A stretch of DNA of 64,000 nucleotides from Photobacterium iliopiscarium (GTDB lineage Bacteria > Pseudomonadota > Gammaproteobacteria > Enterobacterales > Vibrionaceae). The stretch covers positions 248,001 through 312,000 of the forward strand of contig NZ_PYOO01000003.1 of assembly GCF_003026395.1 (NCBI RefSeq), in the 5' to 3' direction. Under the pieces are notes generated by a model. It was not told where the DNA came from and ran no database searches. It saw nothing but the letters and a program-made list of their open reading frames with translations. This document shows, piece after piece, positions 1 through 9,688 of this stretch (its first letter is position 1; every line of letters starts with the position of its first letter). The translations under genes were made by a program, and so were the position numbers.

Positions 1-809
1 ATTTCTTTGAAAAACACGCCCCATTACTTGAGCCATGGCAACGAGAATTAGTGCGTATCGTTCGTAAAGTAAGCCAATATTTTTATCCACAAAAACAAAC
101 TCAAGTCATGAACGAAGGCTGGGCAACATTTTGGCATTACACTATTTTAAATCATCTCTATGATGATGGATTAGTAACAGATAGATTCATCATGGAGTTT
201 TTGCATAGCCATACTAATGTGGTCGCACAACCCGAATACAATAGCCCCTATTACAATGGCATTAATCCTTACGCACTAGGATTTGCGATGTTTCAAGACA
301 TACGTCGTATTTGTGAAAATCCGACCGATGAAGATAAATATTGGTTCCCTGATATTGCAGGGTCAAATTGGCTCGATACCTTACATTTTGCAATGGAAAA
401 CTTCAAAGACGAAAGTTTTATTAGCCAATTTTTATCACCTAAAATAATGCGTGATTTTAAGTTATTCGCCGTTAACGATGACGATCGCCACAATTATGTC
501 GAAGTCAGTGCAATCCATAACGAAGAAGGTTATCGCGCTATTCGAGAGAAATTATCATCGCAATATAATCTCAGTAATAATGAGCCTAACTTACAAGTTT
601 GGAATGTCGCTCTACGTGGTGATCGCTCATTAACATTACGTTATATTCCACACAACCGTATACCGCTAGCAGACAGTCACGCTGAAGTAATTAAACATTT
701 ACACCGTTTATGGGGATTTAAGGTAACGCTAGAAGAAGAATTACCTGATGGCCGAGGTAAAATCATTGCAACCTGCCCGACCAATACTCAATATAATACT
801 GAAATATAA
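1..809 (+). CDS. ycgB: SpoVR family protein (YcgB-like), 3' part
   Basis: The open frame runs in from the window edge (codons from base 3), so the N-terminal part is missing and about 268 C-terminal residues remain. The motif MNEGWATFWHY and the surrounding aromatic-rich region are characteristic of the SpoVR/YcgB family. In enterobacteria this family is encoded next to the PrkA-type kinase yeaG and yeaH and is linked to stationary phase and nitrogen stress; its biochemical role is unknown. An internal GTG at 51 is not the real start, because similarity to the family continues upstream of it. The gene converges on fadR across a shared bidirectional terminator. Confidence 0.93.
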   Translation, partial: FFEKHAPLLEPWQRELVRIVRKVSQYFYPQKQTQVMNEGWATFWHYTILNHLYDDGLVTDRFIMEFLHSHTNVVAQPEYNSPYYNGINPYALGFAMFQDIRRICENPTDEDKYWFPDIAGSNWLDTLHFAMENFKDESFISQFLSPKIMRDFKLFAVNDDDRHNYVEVSAIHNEEGYRAIREKLSSQYNLSNNEPNLQVWNVALRGDRSLTLRYIPHNRIPLADSHAEVIKHLHRLWGFKVTLEEELPDGRGKIIATCPTNTQYNTEI

Positions 810-844
810 CCTTTTTCTATAATAAACAAGTCTTATAATCACAT

Positions 845-886
845 AAAAAAGGGGAATCAACATAATGTTGATTCCCCTGCTTTTAT
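845..886. terminator. Bidirectional rho-independent terminator between ycgB and fadR
   Basis: An 11-bp perfect stem, GGGGAATCAAC / GTTGATTCCCC (851-877) with a 5-nt loop, is flanked by A6 on the left and CTTTTATTT on the right. It can therefore stop both converging genes, best for fadR, which reads into T6. Confidence 0.9.
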
Positions 887-904
887 TTGAAAGAACCGTA
901 AATA

Positions 905-1756
905 TTACTGCTCTTCTTCATATAAGTATTTAGAAATCTTAACGCGATGGGTATACCAAATTGCGCCACTTTCTCGACCATACTTTTTAATACGATCAGC
1001 CACTAATTCTGGTTGATGACCATCACAGTATGATTGTAGATCACTATAAAAATTAAGCGCTAATTGACATGCTTCAGGATTCATAAAGTAATAACCACCA
1101 ACGCGGGTATAAATTTTACGTAATCCATTAATTGTTAGCACATAAAGCGTATTACCAGATTTTCCCGCCATGCCTTGGAATAAACGGTAATCATAATAAT
1201 TAAATGCGCGAGCACGACAAACTGCCTCACATAACTGAGGATCGTTTTTACCGTATTTATCAACGATTTTCTTTACTTCTTGGAGTAACTGTAATCGATC
1301 GTCACTATTTTCAATAAACTCAGCAAAACTCTCAGCAGCTAATAATCGTTGGCATGATTCAATAACATGTTGAATTAATTCGCTAGAGTTTTCTGGATTA
1401 CCTTTGACAGCATAACGCATAAAAACACTACTGATATCCGTACGAGCCGCTAATAAATCAGCCAATACTCGTTGAACATCCTGTCCATCTAATGTAATTA
1501 ACGTATCTAAAATGCTTAAACCAGAGGTCTCCATGTAATTATTTACACGGGTCGGTTTACCATGTTGAATCGTTAGCCAGCCATCTCGTGCCAAACGCTG
1601 TAATACTTCACGCAACGTTGTTCGAGTTACGCCAATTAGTTCTGAAAGTTCACGTTCAGCAGGAAGAATAGAGCCCTGAGGAAAGTGATTATTCCAGATA
1701 CTTTCAATAATGTATTTCTCAGCAAACGTCGCTGGGCTATCTGCCTTAATAACCAT
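905..1756 (-). CDS. fadR: Fatty acid metabolism regulator FadR
   Basis: GntR-family acyl-CoA-responsive regulator that represses fatty-acid degradation genes and activates unsaturated fatty-acid synthesis (fabA/fabB). The N-terminal winged helix carries [19 protein letters not shown] (about residues 34-52), and the FadR C-terminal domain follows, including [14 protein letters not shown]. The protein has 283 residues against about 239 in E. coli. The extra 40 or so residues, around 140-180, match the insertion known for Vibrio FadR, which is reported to add a second ligand site. It is divergent from nhaB, as in E. coli. Start ATG at 1756. Confidence 0.96.
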   Translation of the reverse strand: MVIKADSPATFAEKYIIESIWNNHFPQGSILPAERELSELIGVTRTTLREVLQRLARDGWLTIQHGKPTRVNNYMETSGLSILDTLITLDGQDVQRVLADLLAARTDISSVFMRYAVKGNPENSSELIQHVIESCQRLLAAESFAEFIENSDDRLQLLQEVKKIVDKYGKNDPQLCEAVCRARAFNYYDYRLFQGMAGKSGNTLYVLTINGLRKIYTRVGGYYFMNPEACQLALNFYSDLQSYCDGHQPELVADRIKKYGRESGAIWYTHRVKISKYLYEEEQ

Positions 1757-2276
1757 CTAAGTTCAATCCAATTCGCTTCTTGCTTATATTATTTATTAAC
1801 ACTCATCATACCACTAGTTCATCAATAGCTGAAATCTAGTACACAAGTCTGACATAGAGCTGATAGATATGTACAAAAATAAACCACCTATGCATCTAAA
1901 GGTTACCTTAGTTGCATTATTTTATCAGCTAGCGATATTTTGCCCTTAATATTCTGTATATTGTACCCCTAATGTCTTAGGTATCACCCTCAGTTTGTGA
2001 TGAAAATGTCATAATAATTTTACATAATTATGTCTGCGATTGACTAATCAAATTCAATCCGTAAAGTTATCATTAACACTCTGGGAGCAAATGGACGCTG
2101 CTGCCTACTTTAAATTAAATATCATCATTCATTATTGATGGTATTTATCTTAAAGAACTTATCATTACTGAAAATTTTTAGCATGATGCAATAAATTATC
2201 AGCTGATTAGTGCTCGTGGGCGACATTCATACCATTTAATACCTGTAAATTTGCACTAATAATAAGAGATTCAAAC
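1757..2276. other. fadR-nhaB divergent intergenic region, no gene seen
   Basis: 520 bases of AT-rich sequence holding the promoters of both genes. I see no credible ORF and no convincing FadR operator. A short inverted repeat CCTAA-tgtc-TTAGG lies near 1969-1982. The nhaB leader is long (from about 2040) and does not match a riboswitch I recognise. Confidence 0.5.
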
Positions 2277-3866
2277 ATGGCTATATCGCTAGGGAATGCC
2301 TTTATAAAAAACTTTTTAGGTAAGGCACCTGACTGGTACAAGATTGCAATTATTTCTTTTCTTATCATTAACCCTCTGGTTTTCTTTCTTATCAATCCTT
2401 TTGTTGCTGGTTGGTTGTTAGTTGTAGAATTTATTTTTACCCTTGCAATGGCCCTCAAATGTTATCCACTTCAACCTGGTGGCTTACTTGCCATTGAAGC
2501 GGTTGCCATTGGCATGACGAGTGCAGAACAAGTTAAGCATGAACTTGTCGCAAATATTGAAGTATTACTCCTGTTAGTCTTTATGGTTGCTGGCATCTAC
2601 TTCATGAAGCAACTGTTATTGTTTATTTTTACTAAAATATTAATAGGCATAAAATCAAAGATATTACTTTCTCTTGCTTTTTGTATCATGGCCGCCTTCT
2701 TATCTGCATTTCTTGATGCGCTAACGGTTATTGCGGTGGTTATTAGTGTAACTGTTGGCTTTTATAGTATTTATCACAAAGTCGCTTCAGGGCAGGATTC
2801 TAATTTAAATCATGACCATACCGATGATGATCATGTTCAAGAACTTAGCCGTGATGATCTAGAAAATTACCGTGGTTTTTTACGTAGCTTATTAATGCAT
2901 GCTGGTGTCGGTACGGCGTTAGGTGGCGTAATGACCATGGTGGGTGAACCACAAAACTTAATTATTGCCGATCAAGCGGGTTGGCAATTTGGTGAGTTCA
3001 TTATTCGTATGTCTCCCGTTTCTATTCCCGTTTTAATTTGTGGTCTCTTTACCTGTGTGCTGGTTGAGAAATTTAAAATTTGTGGCTACGGTGCAAAATT
3101 ACCTGACAATGTTCGTACAATATTGGTTGATTTTGATAACGAAGAACGTAAACGTCGTACTAATATTGATTATGCTAAATTTATCGTCCAAGGCATTATT
3201 GCAGTATGGCTGATTGTCGGTCTGGCAATGCACTTAGCCGCGGTAGGGTTAATTGGTTTAACGGTTATTATTTTTGCAACCGCATTTACAGGCATAACAG
3301 AAGAACATGCACTAGGAAAAGCATTTGAAGAAGCGTTACCTTTTACCGCATTACTCGCTGTGTTTTTCTCAATCGTTGCCGTCATCATTGATCAACATTT
3401 ATTTACGCCAATTATTGGATGGGTATTAACCCTTGAAGGTAGTGCGCAATTAACCATGTTCTACATTGCTAATGGTTTATTATCGATGGTGTCGGATAAT
3501 GTTTTTGTCGGTACGGTATACATTAATGAAGTTAAAACAGCATTACTCAATGGTGTTATCGATCGCAATCAATTTGATATGTTAGCTGTTGCCATCAATA
3601 CGGGTACTAATTTACCTTCAGTTGCCACACCCAATGGTCAAGCGGCTTTCTTGTTTGTATTAACGTCGGCACTCGCACCGCTTATTCGTCTTTCTTACGG
3701 ACGCATGGTGTACATGGCTTTACCCTATACGATCGTATTAACCTTTGTGGGTTTAGCGGGTATTGAGTTGTTATTAGTTCCAATGACCGATTGGTTCTAT
3801 AGCATGGGCTGGTTAACGCAAGAAACAGTCAATGCCGCGGCCTTAATTCCTGCGGTCGGTCATTAA
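2277..3866 (+). CDS. nhaB: Na+/H+ antiporter NhaB
   Basis: Inner-membrane antiporter that exports Na+ in exchange for protons and supports pH and sodium homeostasis, which matters for a marine cell using a sodium cycle. The 529-residue length matches NhaB of Vibrio and E. coli (about 513-530). Many hydrophobic segments are visible, and the conserved stretch [20 protein letters not shown] (about residues 220-240) is typical of NhaB. A hydrophilic His/Asp-rich loop (about 178-195) lies before it. Start ATG at 2277 follows an AAGAGA ribosome-binding site. Divergent from fadR. Confidence 0.97.
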   Translation: MAISLGNAFIKNFLGKAPDWYKIAIISFLIINPLVFFLINPFVAGWLLVVEFIFTLAMALKCYPLQPGGLLAIEAVAIGMTSAEQVKHELVANIEVLLLLVFMVAGIYFMKQLLLFIFTKILIGIKSKILLSLAFCIMAAFLSAFLDALTVIAVVISVTVGFYSIYHKVASGQDSNLNHDHTDDDHVQELSRDDLENYRGFLRSLLMHAGVGTALGGVMTMVGEPQNLIIADQAGWQFGEFIIRMSPVSIPVLICGLFTCVLVEKFKICGYGAKLPDNVRTILVDFDNEERKRRTNIDYAKFIVQGIIAVWLIVGLAMHLAAVGLIGLTVIIFATAFTGITEEHALGKAFEEALPFTALLAVFFSIVAVIIDQHLFTPIIGWVLTLEGSAQLTMFYIANGLLSMVSDNVFVGTVYINEVKTALLNGVIDRNQFDMLAVAINTGTNLPSVATPNGQAAFLFVLTSALAPLIRLSYGRMVYMALPYTIVLTFVGLAGIELLLVPMTDWFYSMGWLTQETVNAAALIPAVGH

Positions 3867-4007
3867 AAGAACACAATCAACTTAATGACGATTTACTTAT
3901 CTTCAGAGCTATGATTGAATAACGCTCAATTATAAGTGCCATATATCATTTCAAGGCCCTGATGTTCGGGGTTTTGTTTTATCCCATTCGTCATTAGAGT
4001 ACCCATA

Positions 4008-4520
4008 ATGAAAGTGCTTAATTCTTTTTCAAAAACACGTTTAGCTTGGTTGCTATTGCTGATATCAATTATTATTTTTGAAAGTTCGGCGCTCTTTTTT
4101 GAACATGTCATGAACCTTGCTCCATGCGTCATGTGTATTTATGAACGTGTAGCAATGATGGGAATTGGGATTGCAGCTCTCATTGGCCTACTTGCACCTA
4201 AAAATGGTGTCTTACGTTGGTTAGGCTTAGCCGGTTGGGGATACAGTGCTTATCGTGGTTTAGCACTAGCCTATCAGCATGTTGGTTTTCAATTTAATCC
4301 GTCACCCTTTGCAACCTGTGATTTATTTGTCCAATTTCCGTCATGGGCACCACTTAACCATTGGGCTCCGTGGATGTTTGAAGCTTATGGTGATTGCGCC
4401 AAAGTGGTATGGACCTTCCTTTATCTATCAATGCCACAATGGTTAGTCGTCATTTTTGCCGCCAATCTTATTGTGTGGACGGTGATGGTGATTGCACAGT
4501 TCTTTGGTAACAAACGTTAA
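4008..4520 (+). CDS. dsbB: Disulfide bond formation protein B
   Basis: Inner-membrane quinone reductase that re-oxidises periplasmic DsbA. The 170-residue protein has four transmembrane helices. The first redox pair is visible as CVMC (C40 and C43), and the second periplasmic pair is the two cysteines in ATCDLF and YGDCAK (near residues 104 and 129). It follows nhaB by 141 bases, the same nhaB-dsbB order as in E. coli. It ends at a terminator shared with the convergent SEC-C gene. Confidence 0.97.
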   Translation: MKVLNSFSKTRLAWLLLLISIIIFESSALFFEHVMNLAPCVMCIYERVAMMGIGIAALIGLLAPKNGVLRWLGLAGWGYSAYRGLALAYQHVGFQFNPSPFATCDLFVQFPSWAPLNHWAPWMFEAYGDCAKVVWTFLYLSMPQWLVVIFAANLIVWTVMVIAQFFGNKR

Positions 4521-4551
4521 GCTACCGTATCAAAACGGCAGATAGAATATA

Positions 4552-4581
4552 AAAAGCGAAGCATTGAGCTTCGCTTTTTTG
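4552..4581. terminator. Bidirectional terminator, dsbB / SEC-C gene
   Basis: Stem GCGAAGC / GCTTCGC (4557-4575) with a 5-nt loop, A5 before and T6 after. It can act on both converging genes. Confidence 0.9.
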
Positions 4582-4590
4582 ATTTAATAA

Positions 4591-5241
4591 TTACAGCGTT
4601 TTACCACAGCATTTTTTAAATTTCTTACCACTTTCACACAGACATGGATCGTTACGTCCAATCTCTTTAAACGGGTTAATAGCCTGCGCACCAGAACCAA
4701 TTTGAAGCTGATCTGCCGCCATCATCACTTCAGTTAACATTAACGGTAATTGTGTATATAACTCACTGGCAGCAGGCATTCCTGTTACACCCGCTTGTTC
4801 CATTTGTGCCAATGTTGCGGCTTCATCTATCAGTAACATTAATGTTGTTAATAATGCAGATAACATCCGCATGGTGCCATCAGAAACAGTTTGTTGTTGC
4901 CAATTAGGTTCAATAAATTCCCACACAGCTAAAAAGCCTTGTGCAAATTCACGTAATGCACTTTGATGACTGCCATCTTGCAGCCAAATCAAACGTTCAG
5001 GTAATTGATATTCACCCGCCTTAACCCTACGATATTGCATTTCAAAATGGTTAAGGATTGGCATTTTATCAGCATCATCGACCATCACTACCGCAGAATC
5101 ACCACCGCCATTCATTAATACAGGTAACCACACTTCAGGTTCCATTGGCTTTGGATTAGCATTTGCGGCAAATAAAGCGCCTTCAATAAAAGCGGCTGAC
5201 ATACCTTGCCAATGTGATGGTAACGTCATTAATGTATTCAT
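4591..5241 (-). CDS. YecA/UPF0149-type protein with C-terminal SEC-C zinc motif
   Basis: 216-residue protein. Residues 1-170 are a helical UPF0149-like domain. The C-terminus is a SEC-C zinc-binding motif, GRNDPCLCESGKKFKKCC, of the type found at the end of SecA and in YecA/YchJ proteins, where it binds metal and can contact ribosomes. The exact role of this protein is not known. It is transcribed alone, convergent with dsbB. Start ATG 5241; a second in-frame ATG lies four codons on. Confidence 0.8.
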   Translation of the reverse strand: MNTLMTLPSHWQGMSAAFIEGALFAANANPKPMEPEVWLPVLMNGGGDSAVVMVDDADKMPILNHFEMQYRRVKAGEYQLPERLIWLQDGSHQSALREFAQGFLAVWEFIEPNWQQQTVSDGTMRMLSALLTTLMLLIDEAATLAQMEQAGVTGMPAASELYTQLPLMLTEVMMAADQLQIGSGAQAINPFKEIGRNDPCLCESGKKFKKCCGKTL

Positions 5242-5406
5242 TCGATGTCCTACTGGTAATTTTTTTGATTCACTTTAACGGTATTATACGTTGAATATGA
5301 GTGACAACAGCCATAAGACACCATAAATCATCGCTAATCGCTAAAATTTGATAAAGTTAAAAGCAAATTAAATAAAAATACGTTATTTATAGCCCTCGAC
5401 TTATAT

Positions 5407-6099
5407 ATGATGGATACACTTATGTCACCCCATTCACTGAATGCGATTATTGCTGGAGCCAGCGGCTTAGTCGGTACTGAGCTATTGCATCAATTACTCG
5501 ATCACCCTCGTTTTAATCATATCTACGCCTTGGCGCGTCGCCCATTACCTTTTCATAGTAAGAAATTACATCAAATTATAGACAGCCAATTACGTATTAT
5601 TGCTTGGGAAGATGATCAACCTATCCCTGAATATGGTTTTATTTGTTTAGGCACAACACAAAAAATAGCAGGATCTCAACAAGCTCTTGCTGCGATTGAC
5701 ATTGATTTAGTCAAAAGTGTTGCTATTACGATGAAAAACCTTGGGGTAAAACACCTTATCGTTGTCTCAAGCTTAGGCGCTTCTAAATATTCACCTGCCC
5801 ACTATTTGCGTTGTAAAGGCAAAATGGAACAAACATTAACCGCATTGGCATTTGAACATTGCATTTTTGTTCGCCCAGGGCCATTGAAAGGTGAGCGCAA
5901 TAAACCCCGTAAAGATGAACTCGCCATTCAACGTATTTTTGATGCTATTCATCCATTAATGATCGGCCCATTGCAACACTTCATCCCAATTCCCGCAGAA
6001 GATGTCGCTACCAGCATGTTAAAACTGGCAATGACATGTGATAAGCACCAATTACGACCGACTACGGTTATTTCTGGTCATCACCTGCGATCAATGTAA
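5407..6099 (+). CDS. Atypical short-chain dehydrogenase (NAD(P)-binding Rossmann protein)
   Basis: 230 residues with an N-terminal Rossmann nucleotide-binding motif GASGLVG (residues 17-23) and an NAD(P)H-binding fold resembling the TIP30/YwnB-like atypical SDRs. HLIVVSSLGAS and FVRPGPLKGERN match the later conserved segments of that group. The substrate is unknown. The start could be ATG 5407 or the ATG at 5422; neither has a clear ribosome-binding site. Monocistronic by spacing, 78 bases before dusC on the same strand. Confidence 0.75.
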   Translation: MMDTLMSPHSLNAIIAGASGLVGTELLHQLLDHPRFNHIYALARRPLPFHSKKLHQIIDSQLRIIAWEDDQPIPEYGFICLGTTQKIAGSQQALAAIDIDLVKSVAITMKNLGVKHLIVVSSLGASKYSPAHYLRCKGKMEQTLTALAFEHCIFVRPGPLKGERNKPRKDELAIQRIFDAIHPLMIGPLQHFIPIPAEDVATSMLKLAMTCDKHQLRPTTVISGHHLRSM

Positions 6100-6177
6100 A
6101 AACAAAGATGACAAATTAGCCAACTCGCACTAGACTCTTGCCCCTTAGCGTATTTACCGAGTAGAGCAAACACCCCT

Positions 6178-7134
6178 ATGCGAGTTATTTTAGGCCCGAT
6201 GGAAGGCGTATTAGATCACCTAATGCGCGAGATGCTAACCGAAATTAATGACTATGATCTTTGCGTAACTGAATTTATACGTATCATTGATAGCCTACAA
6301 CCAAATAGTGTTTTCTATCGTTTATGTCCTGAATTACATCACGGCGGTAAAACACGCTCAGGCACGCCAGTTCGCGTTCAACTATTAGGTCAAGATCCAC
6401 AATGGATGGCTGAAAATGCCCATCGTGCGTGTAACCTTGGCTCTGCGGGCATAGATATTAACTTTGGCTGTCCAGCGAAAGCGGTGAATAAAAGCCGTGG
6501 TGGTGCGGTATTACTAAAAGAGCCCGAATTAATCTATCAAATTGTTAAAGCAACCCGTGCCGCGGTTAATCCAACCAAACCTGTGACTGCTAAAGTACGT
6601 TTAGGTTGGGATGATCCTCAGCAATGTTTTGAAATTGCCGATGCTATTGCACAAGCAGGTGCTGATGAAATGGTGATTCATGCGCGAACAAAAGATGATG
6701 GCTATAAAGCAGATACCATCAAATGGGATTACATTCGCCAACTTCGTCAACATGTTACATTACCGATTATTGCCAATGGCGAAGTCTGGAACCATGCAGA
6801 TGGTCAAGCCTGTTTAACGGCCACCAATACTGATGCATTAATGGTTTGTCGCGGCGCGCTAAACTTACCTAACTTAGGTAATGTGGTTAAATATAACCAA
6901 GCTCCTATGACCTGGGAGCAAGTATTAGCCCTTTTACTAACCTACTCTCAATTTGAAATAAAAGGCGATAAAGGCTTATATTACCCTAACCGTGTAAAAC
7001 AATGGTTTGCTTACTTACGCCACCAATATCCACAAGCAAAAGTATTATTTACTGATATTCGTTGTCTTAATAAAGCGACACCAATTATTGAACGATTAGA
7101 ACTTGCTCAACAGCAATTATCGTTAACCGTTTAA
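6178..7134 (+). CDS. dusC: tRNA-dihydrouridine(16) synthase DusC
   Basis: Flavin-dependent reductase that makes dihydrouridine at position 16 of tRNA. The 318-residue length and N-terminus MRVILGPMEGVLD fit DusC. The catalytic cysteine C98 sits in INFGCPAKAVNKSRGG, and FMN-binding elements VIHARTKDDGY and IIANGEVW follow. DusC rather than DusA or DusB is supported by the MEGV start and the overall length. Single gene; no terminator is visible before the metallopeptidase. Confidence 0.95.
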   Translation: MRVILGPMEGVLDHLMREMLTEINDYDLCVTEFIRIIDSLQPNSVFYRLCPELHHGGKTRSGTPVRVQLLGQDPQWMAENAHRACNLGSAGIDINFGCPAKAVNKSRGGAVLLKEPELIYQIVKATRAAVNPTKPVTAKVRLGWDDPQQCFEIADAIAQAGADEMVIHARTKDDGYKADTIKWDYIRQLRQHVTLPIIANGEVWNHADGQACLTATNTDALMVCRGALNLPNLGNVVKYNQAPMTWEQVLALLLTYSQFEIKGDKGLYYPNRVKQWFAYLRHQYPQAKVLFTDIRCLNKATPIIERLELAQQQLSLTV

Positions 7135-7183
7135 AAAGCCATATTTAATCAGCGACTCCCTCATAGATAATAAAGGATCGATA

Positions 7184-8050
7184 ATGCGTTGGAAGAATTC
7201 TCGCCAAAGCTCAAACATTGAAGATAGACGTGGTGATAGCCCTGCTCAAGCTGGTATGCCAGCGGCGGGTTTATTGCGTCTAGTCCCTTTACTGATGCGC
7301 AGTAAAATAGGTCGAATCATATTAGTCATCGGTGGCTTATTTTTGGCTTTTCAATATTTTACTGGTGGCGGCAGCTCCCTTGGTTTACAACAATCTCATA
7401 CTGCTAAAAAAGCCACTGTACAATCTAACGATGAAAATAAGCAATTTGTTGCCGCAATTCTCGGAACAACAGAAAGTGTCTGGGACAAGCAATTATCGGG
7501 AAAATATCAGCCACCGACATTAGTGCTGTATAACAATGTTACCCGTACAGGCTGTGGCACAGGCTCAGCACAAACAGGCCCTTTTTATTGCCCAGCGGAT
7601 CAAAAAATATATCTCGATCTTGGCTTTATTAATGAATTGAAAAAATTAGGGGCCCCTGGTGATTTTGCCTTTGCTTATGTGATTGCACATGAAGTTGGTC
7701 ACCACGTTCAGAAATTACTTGGCACAAGTGACAAAGTCCATCAACTACAACAGCGAAGCGATAAAATCACCGCCAATAAGCTGAGTGTAAAGTTAGAGCT
7801 TCAAGCCGACTGCTACGCTGGTGTTTGGGGTCACTATGTGAATCAACAAGGCATGCTTGATGCGGGTGATATTGAAGAAGGGATCAATGCTGCCAGTGCT
7901 GTTGGCGATGATCGTTTGCAAAAATCAGCAGGACAAGCTGTACAGCCAGATGCCTTTACCCATGGCAGTTCACAACAGCGTATTTCATGGTTTAAAAAAG
8001 GTTTTAAATCAGGCGATCCAAAAGTCTGTAATACTTTTGCTCGTCCATAG
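7184..8050 (+). CDS. ypfJ: Neutral zinc metallopeptidase, YpfJ family, membrane-anchored
   Basis: 288-residue putative zinc protease of the YpfJ/KPN_00227 family. The N-terminus is basic (MRWKNSRQSSNIEDRRGD), followed by one transmembrane helix (about 46-62), which places the catalytic domain in the periplasm. The zinc motif HEVGHH starts at residue 169, and a conserved ELQADCYAGVW segment supplies the third ligand region. The physiological substrate is unknown. It converges on ycgN across a strong terminator. Confidence 0.92.
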   Translation: MRWKNSRQSSNIEDRRGDSPAQAGMPAAGLLRLVPLLMRSKIGRIILVIGGLFLAFQYFTGGGSSLGLQQSHTAKKATVQSNDENKQFVAAILGTTESVWDKQLSGKYQPPTLVLYNNVTRTGCGTGSAQTGPFYCPADQKIYLDLGFINELKKLGAPGDFAFAYVIAHEVGHHVQKLLGTSDKVHQLQQRSDKITANKLSVKLELQADCYAGVWGHYVNQQGMLDAGDIEEGINAASAVGDDRLQKSAGQAVQPDAFTHGSSQQRISWFKKGFKSGDPKVCNTFARP

Positions 8051-8075
8051 TTTGCACTAAGAGTGTAATCAAATT

Positions 8076-8116
8076 AAAAATGCCCCCGTAACGGTCAGTG
8101 ACGGGGGCATTTTTTA
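8076..8116. terminator. Bidirectional terminator, ypfJ / ycgN
   Basis: Stem ATGCCCCCGT / ACGGGGGCAT with an 11-nt loop, A5 upstream and T6 downstream. Confidence 0.93.
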
Positions 8117-8140
8117 TGACATCAACGGATTATTAGCCGC

Positions 8141-8584
8141 TTATTCACTAATACGATTAGGATGATTTAGGATGTGGTCTTCCCAATCAATCACGTCAAT
8201 CTCATATACAATTTTATTACGTACCGATTCATCCGCAGCATGCATTGCATCTTTAGAACCCGTGATCAATGGATGCCATTCAGGTAAAGGTTTACCTTCC
8301 GCTAGCAAACGATAAGCACACGTTTCAGGTAACCATACAAACTCGTCAATGCGCTCACGAGTTAATTTAAGGCACTCTTCACCTGACTCAAATCGATTTG
8401 CATAATCTTTACATGAACACGTTTGATTATCGAGCAAACTACACGCAACATTGGTGTAATAAATATCATCGGTATCATCATCAATTAACTTATGTAGACA
8501 ACATTTACCGCAGCCATCACAAAGTGATTCCCACTCTTGATCTGTCATTGTCGCTAAGTCTTTCTGTTGCCAAAAATGGGTCAT
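8141..8584 (-). CDS. ycgN: YcgN family cysteine cluster protein (UPF0260)
   Basis: 147-residue protein of the UPF0260/YkgJ-type Fe-S or zinc cysteine-cluster group. Conserved cysteines are seen in [11 protein letters not shown] (residues 22-32), [17 protein letters not shown] and ETCAYRLL. Length and the ending [19 protein letters not shown] sequence match YcgN. Function is unknown; in enterobacteria it lies near minCDE. ATG at 8584. Confidence 0.9.
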   Translation of the reverse strand: MTHFWQQKDLATMTDQEWESLCDGCGKCCLHKLIDDDTDDIYYTNVACSLLDNQTCSCKDYANRFESGEECLKLTRERIDEFVWLPETCAYRLLAEGKPLPEWHPLITGSKDAMHAADESVRNKIVYEIDVIDWEDHILNHPNRISE

Positions 8585-8874
8585 GATACTTACACCAGTA
8601 TTGTTATTTGTGTCGTTAAATACGCCACAATAATGAATGAGCTTATCAAAAAATAAAGCAGGCGGTTTTTATAGCGATCAATACGGTAAACTGCAAATTA
8701 AAAATACCTATTAATCATCAATACCTATAGAAATAATAGCTATTCTCATTTGTCATAATAAGAAAATAACCACGCTATCAATCATAACGATCGATAAAAT
8801 CATTAAGTCATTTGGCTTTTAGGATTAACAATGGTAATTTGCGCAACCAATTTATAAAGCAGAAAGAGAAAAAT

Positions 8875-9129
8875 ATGATGGAATGTCGTTTAGGTTGTGG
8901 AGCTTGTTGTATTGCTCCAAGTATATCATCTTCGATTCCAGGCATGCTGGATGGTAAACCTGCGGGTGTTCGTTGTGTGCAATTGAATGAAAAGAACTTA
9001 TGTAAACTCTTTGGTAAATCTGAACGCCCTGCGGTATGCCATAATTTTAAAGCTTGCTCTGATATTTGTGGTAATACCAACGAGCAAGCCTTAACAATTA
9101 TTACCGAGCTTGAACAAATAACCGAATGA
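8875..9129 (+). CDS. YkgJ family cysteine cluster protein
   Basis: Small protein (84 residues from ATG 8875) with the CxxxCGACC cluster RLGCGACCIAPSIS at the N-terminus and later cysteines VRCVQL, NLCKLFG, AVCHNFKAC and DICGN. It belongs to the YkgJ family of putative metal-binding proteins. A longer frame starting at a TTG (8812) exists, but ATG 8875 follows the purine-rich AGAAAGAG and gives the usual family N-terminus. It sits 290 bases from ycgN, which belongs to a related cysteine-cluster family; the two are divergent. Confidence 0.85.
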   Translation: MMECRLGCGACCIAPSISSSIPGMLDGKPAGVRCVQLNEKNLCKLFGKSERPAVCHNFKACSDICGNTNEQALTIITELEQITE

Positions 9130-9159
9130 TTATTATTGCCCGTTTACTGAAGAATAACG

Positions 9160-9408
9160 CTATTCCTTAGCTGCTGTACCAGTAAGAATGCGTAATGCAC
9201 TTTTAGCCTTTTCTACCACTTGATGGCCAGAATATGTCAAATATCCTCCATCCTCTTCAGTCACTAATCCTTTCGCATACAAACGTTGTGCTGCTGAGAT
9301 AACAGCCGGACTTGCATCGCTATGAACCTTAATGCCTTCCATATTGCTGTGCATAGGGAATTTTACCAGTAGATTCATTTCATCAACGATATCGGGAGTG
9401 TACAGCAT
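9160..9408 (-). CDS. TIGR02647 family protein
   Basis: Conserved small protein of Vibrio and Pseudomonas relatives (TIGR02647, by my recollection of the family pattern LYTPDIVDEMNLLVKF...EGIKVHSDASPAVISAAQRL). 82 residues from ATG 9408. That start is preferred over the GTG at 9414 because AAAGAGG lies five to six bases upstream of it. It looks like a small winged-helix-like protein, with sequence of the form LYAKGLVTEEDGGYLTYSGH. Function is unknown. Confidence 0.85.
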   Translation of the reverse strand: MLYTPDIVDEMNLLVKFPMHSNMEGIKVHSDASPAVISAAQRLYAKGLVTEEDGGYLTYSGHQVVEKAKSALRILTGTAAKE

Positions 9409-9609
9409 AGTCACCTCTTTATGGAAAATCCCAGTGGGATAAATAATCTATTATTAATATTAGCGTTTGTTGATAAGAAAACTAGGTGCAGAGATCAATA
9501 TCTGAAGATCTTTCTTTAGCAAGATGAGATCCACATCAAAAAATTGAACATCTATCAATCATTCAGTTTCAGTGCTGTATAAAAAACAACCTAAGTTATT
9601 GAGGGATAT

Positions 9610-9671
9610 AAAAAAGCCGCTTCACAAAACCATCATAATATATGATAAATTTTGCTATTAGCGGCTTTTTG
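9610..9671 (-). terminator. Terminator of the Tim44-domain gene
   Basis: Outer stem AAAAAGCCGCT / AGCGGCTTTTT (9611-9670) encloses an AT-rich loop of about 38 nt. It lies immediately past the stop codon of the minus-strand gene and can work in both directions. Confidence 0.8.
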
Positions 9672-9688
9672 ACAGCGATTAATCGCTA

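Noticed and set aside
51-53. GTG as the start of ycgB
   Set aside because: The frame and family similarity continue upstream to the window edge; the gene is cut by the window.
2207-2458. Minus-strand ORF upstream of and over the nhaB start
   Set aside because: Reverse shadow of nhaB with no recognisable domain.
8812-8874. N-terminal extension of the YkgJ protein from a TTG
   Set aside because: The added residues are not family-like and ATG 8875 has the better ribosome-binding site.
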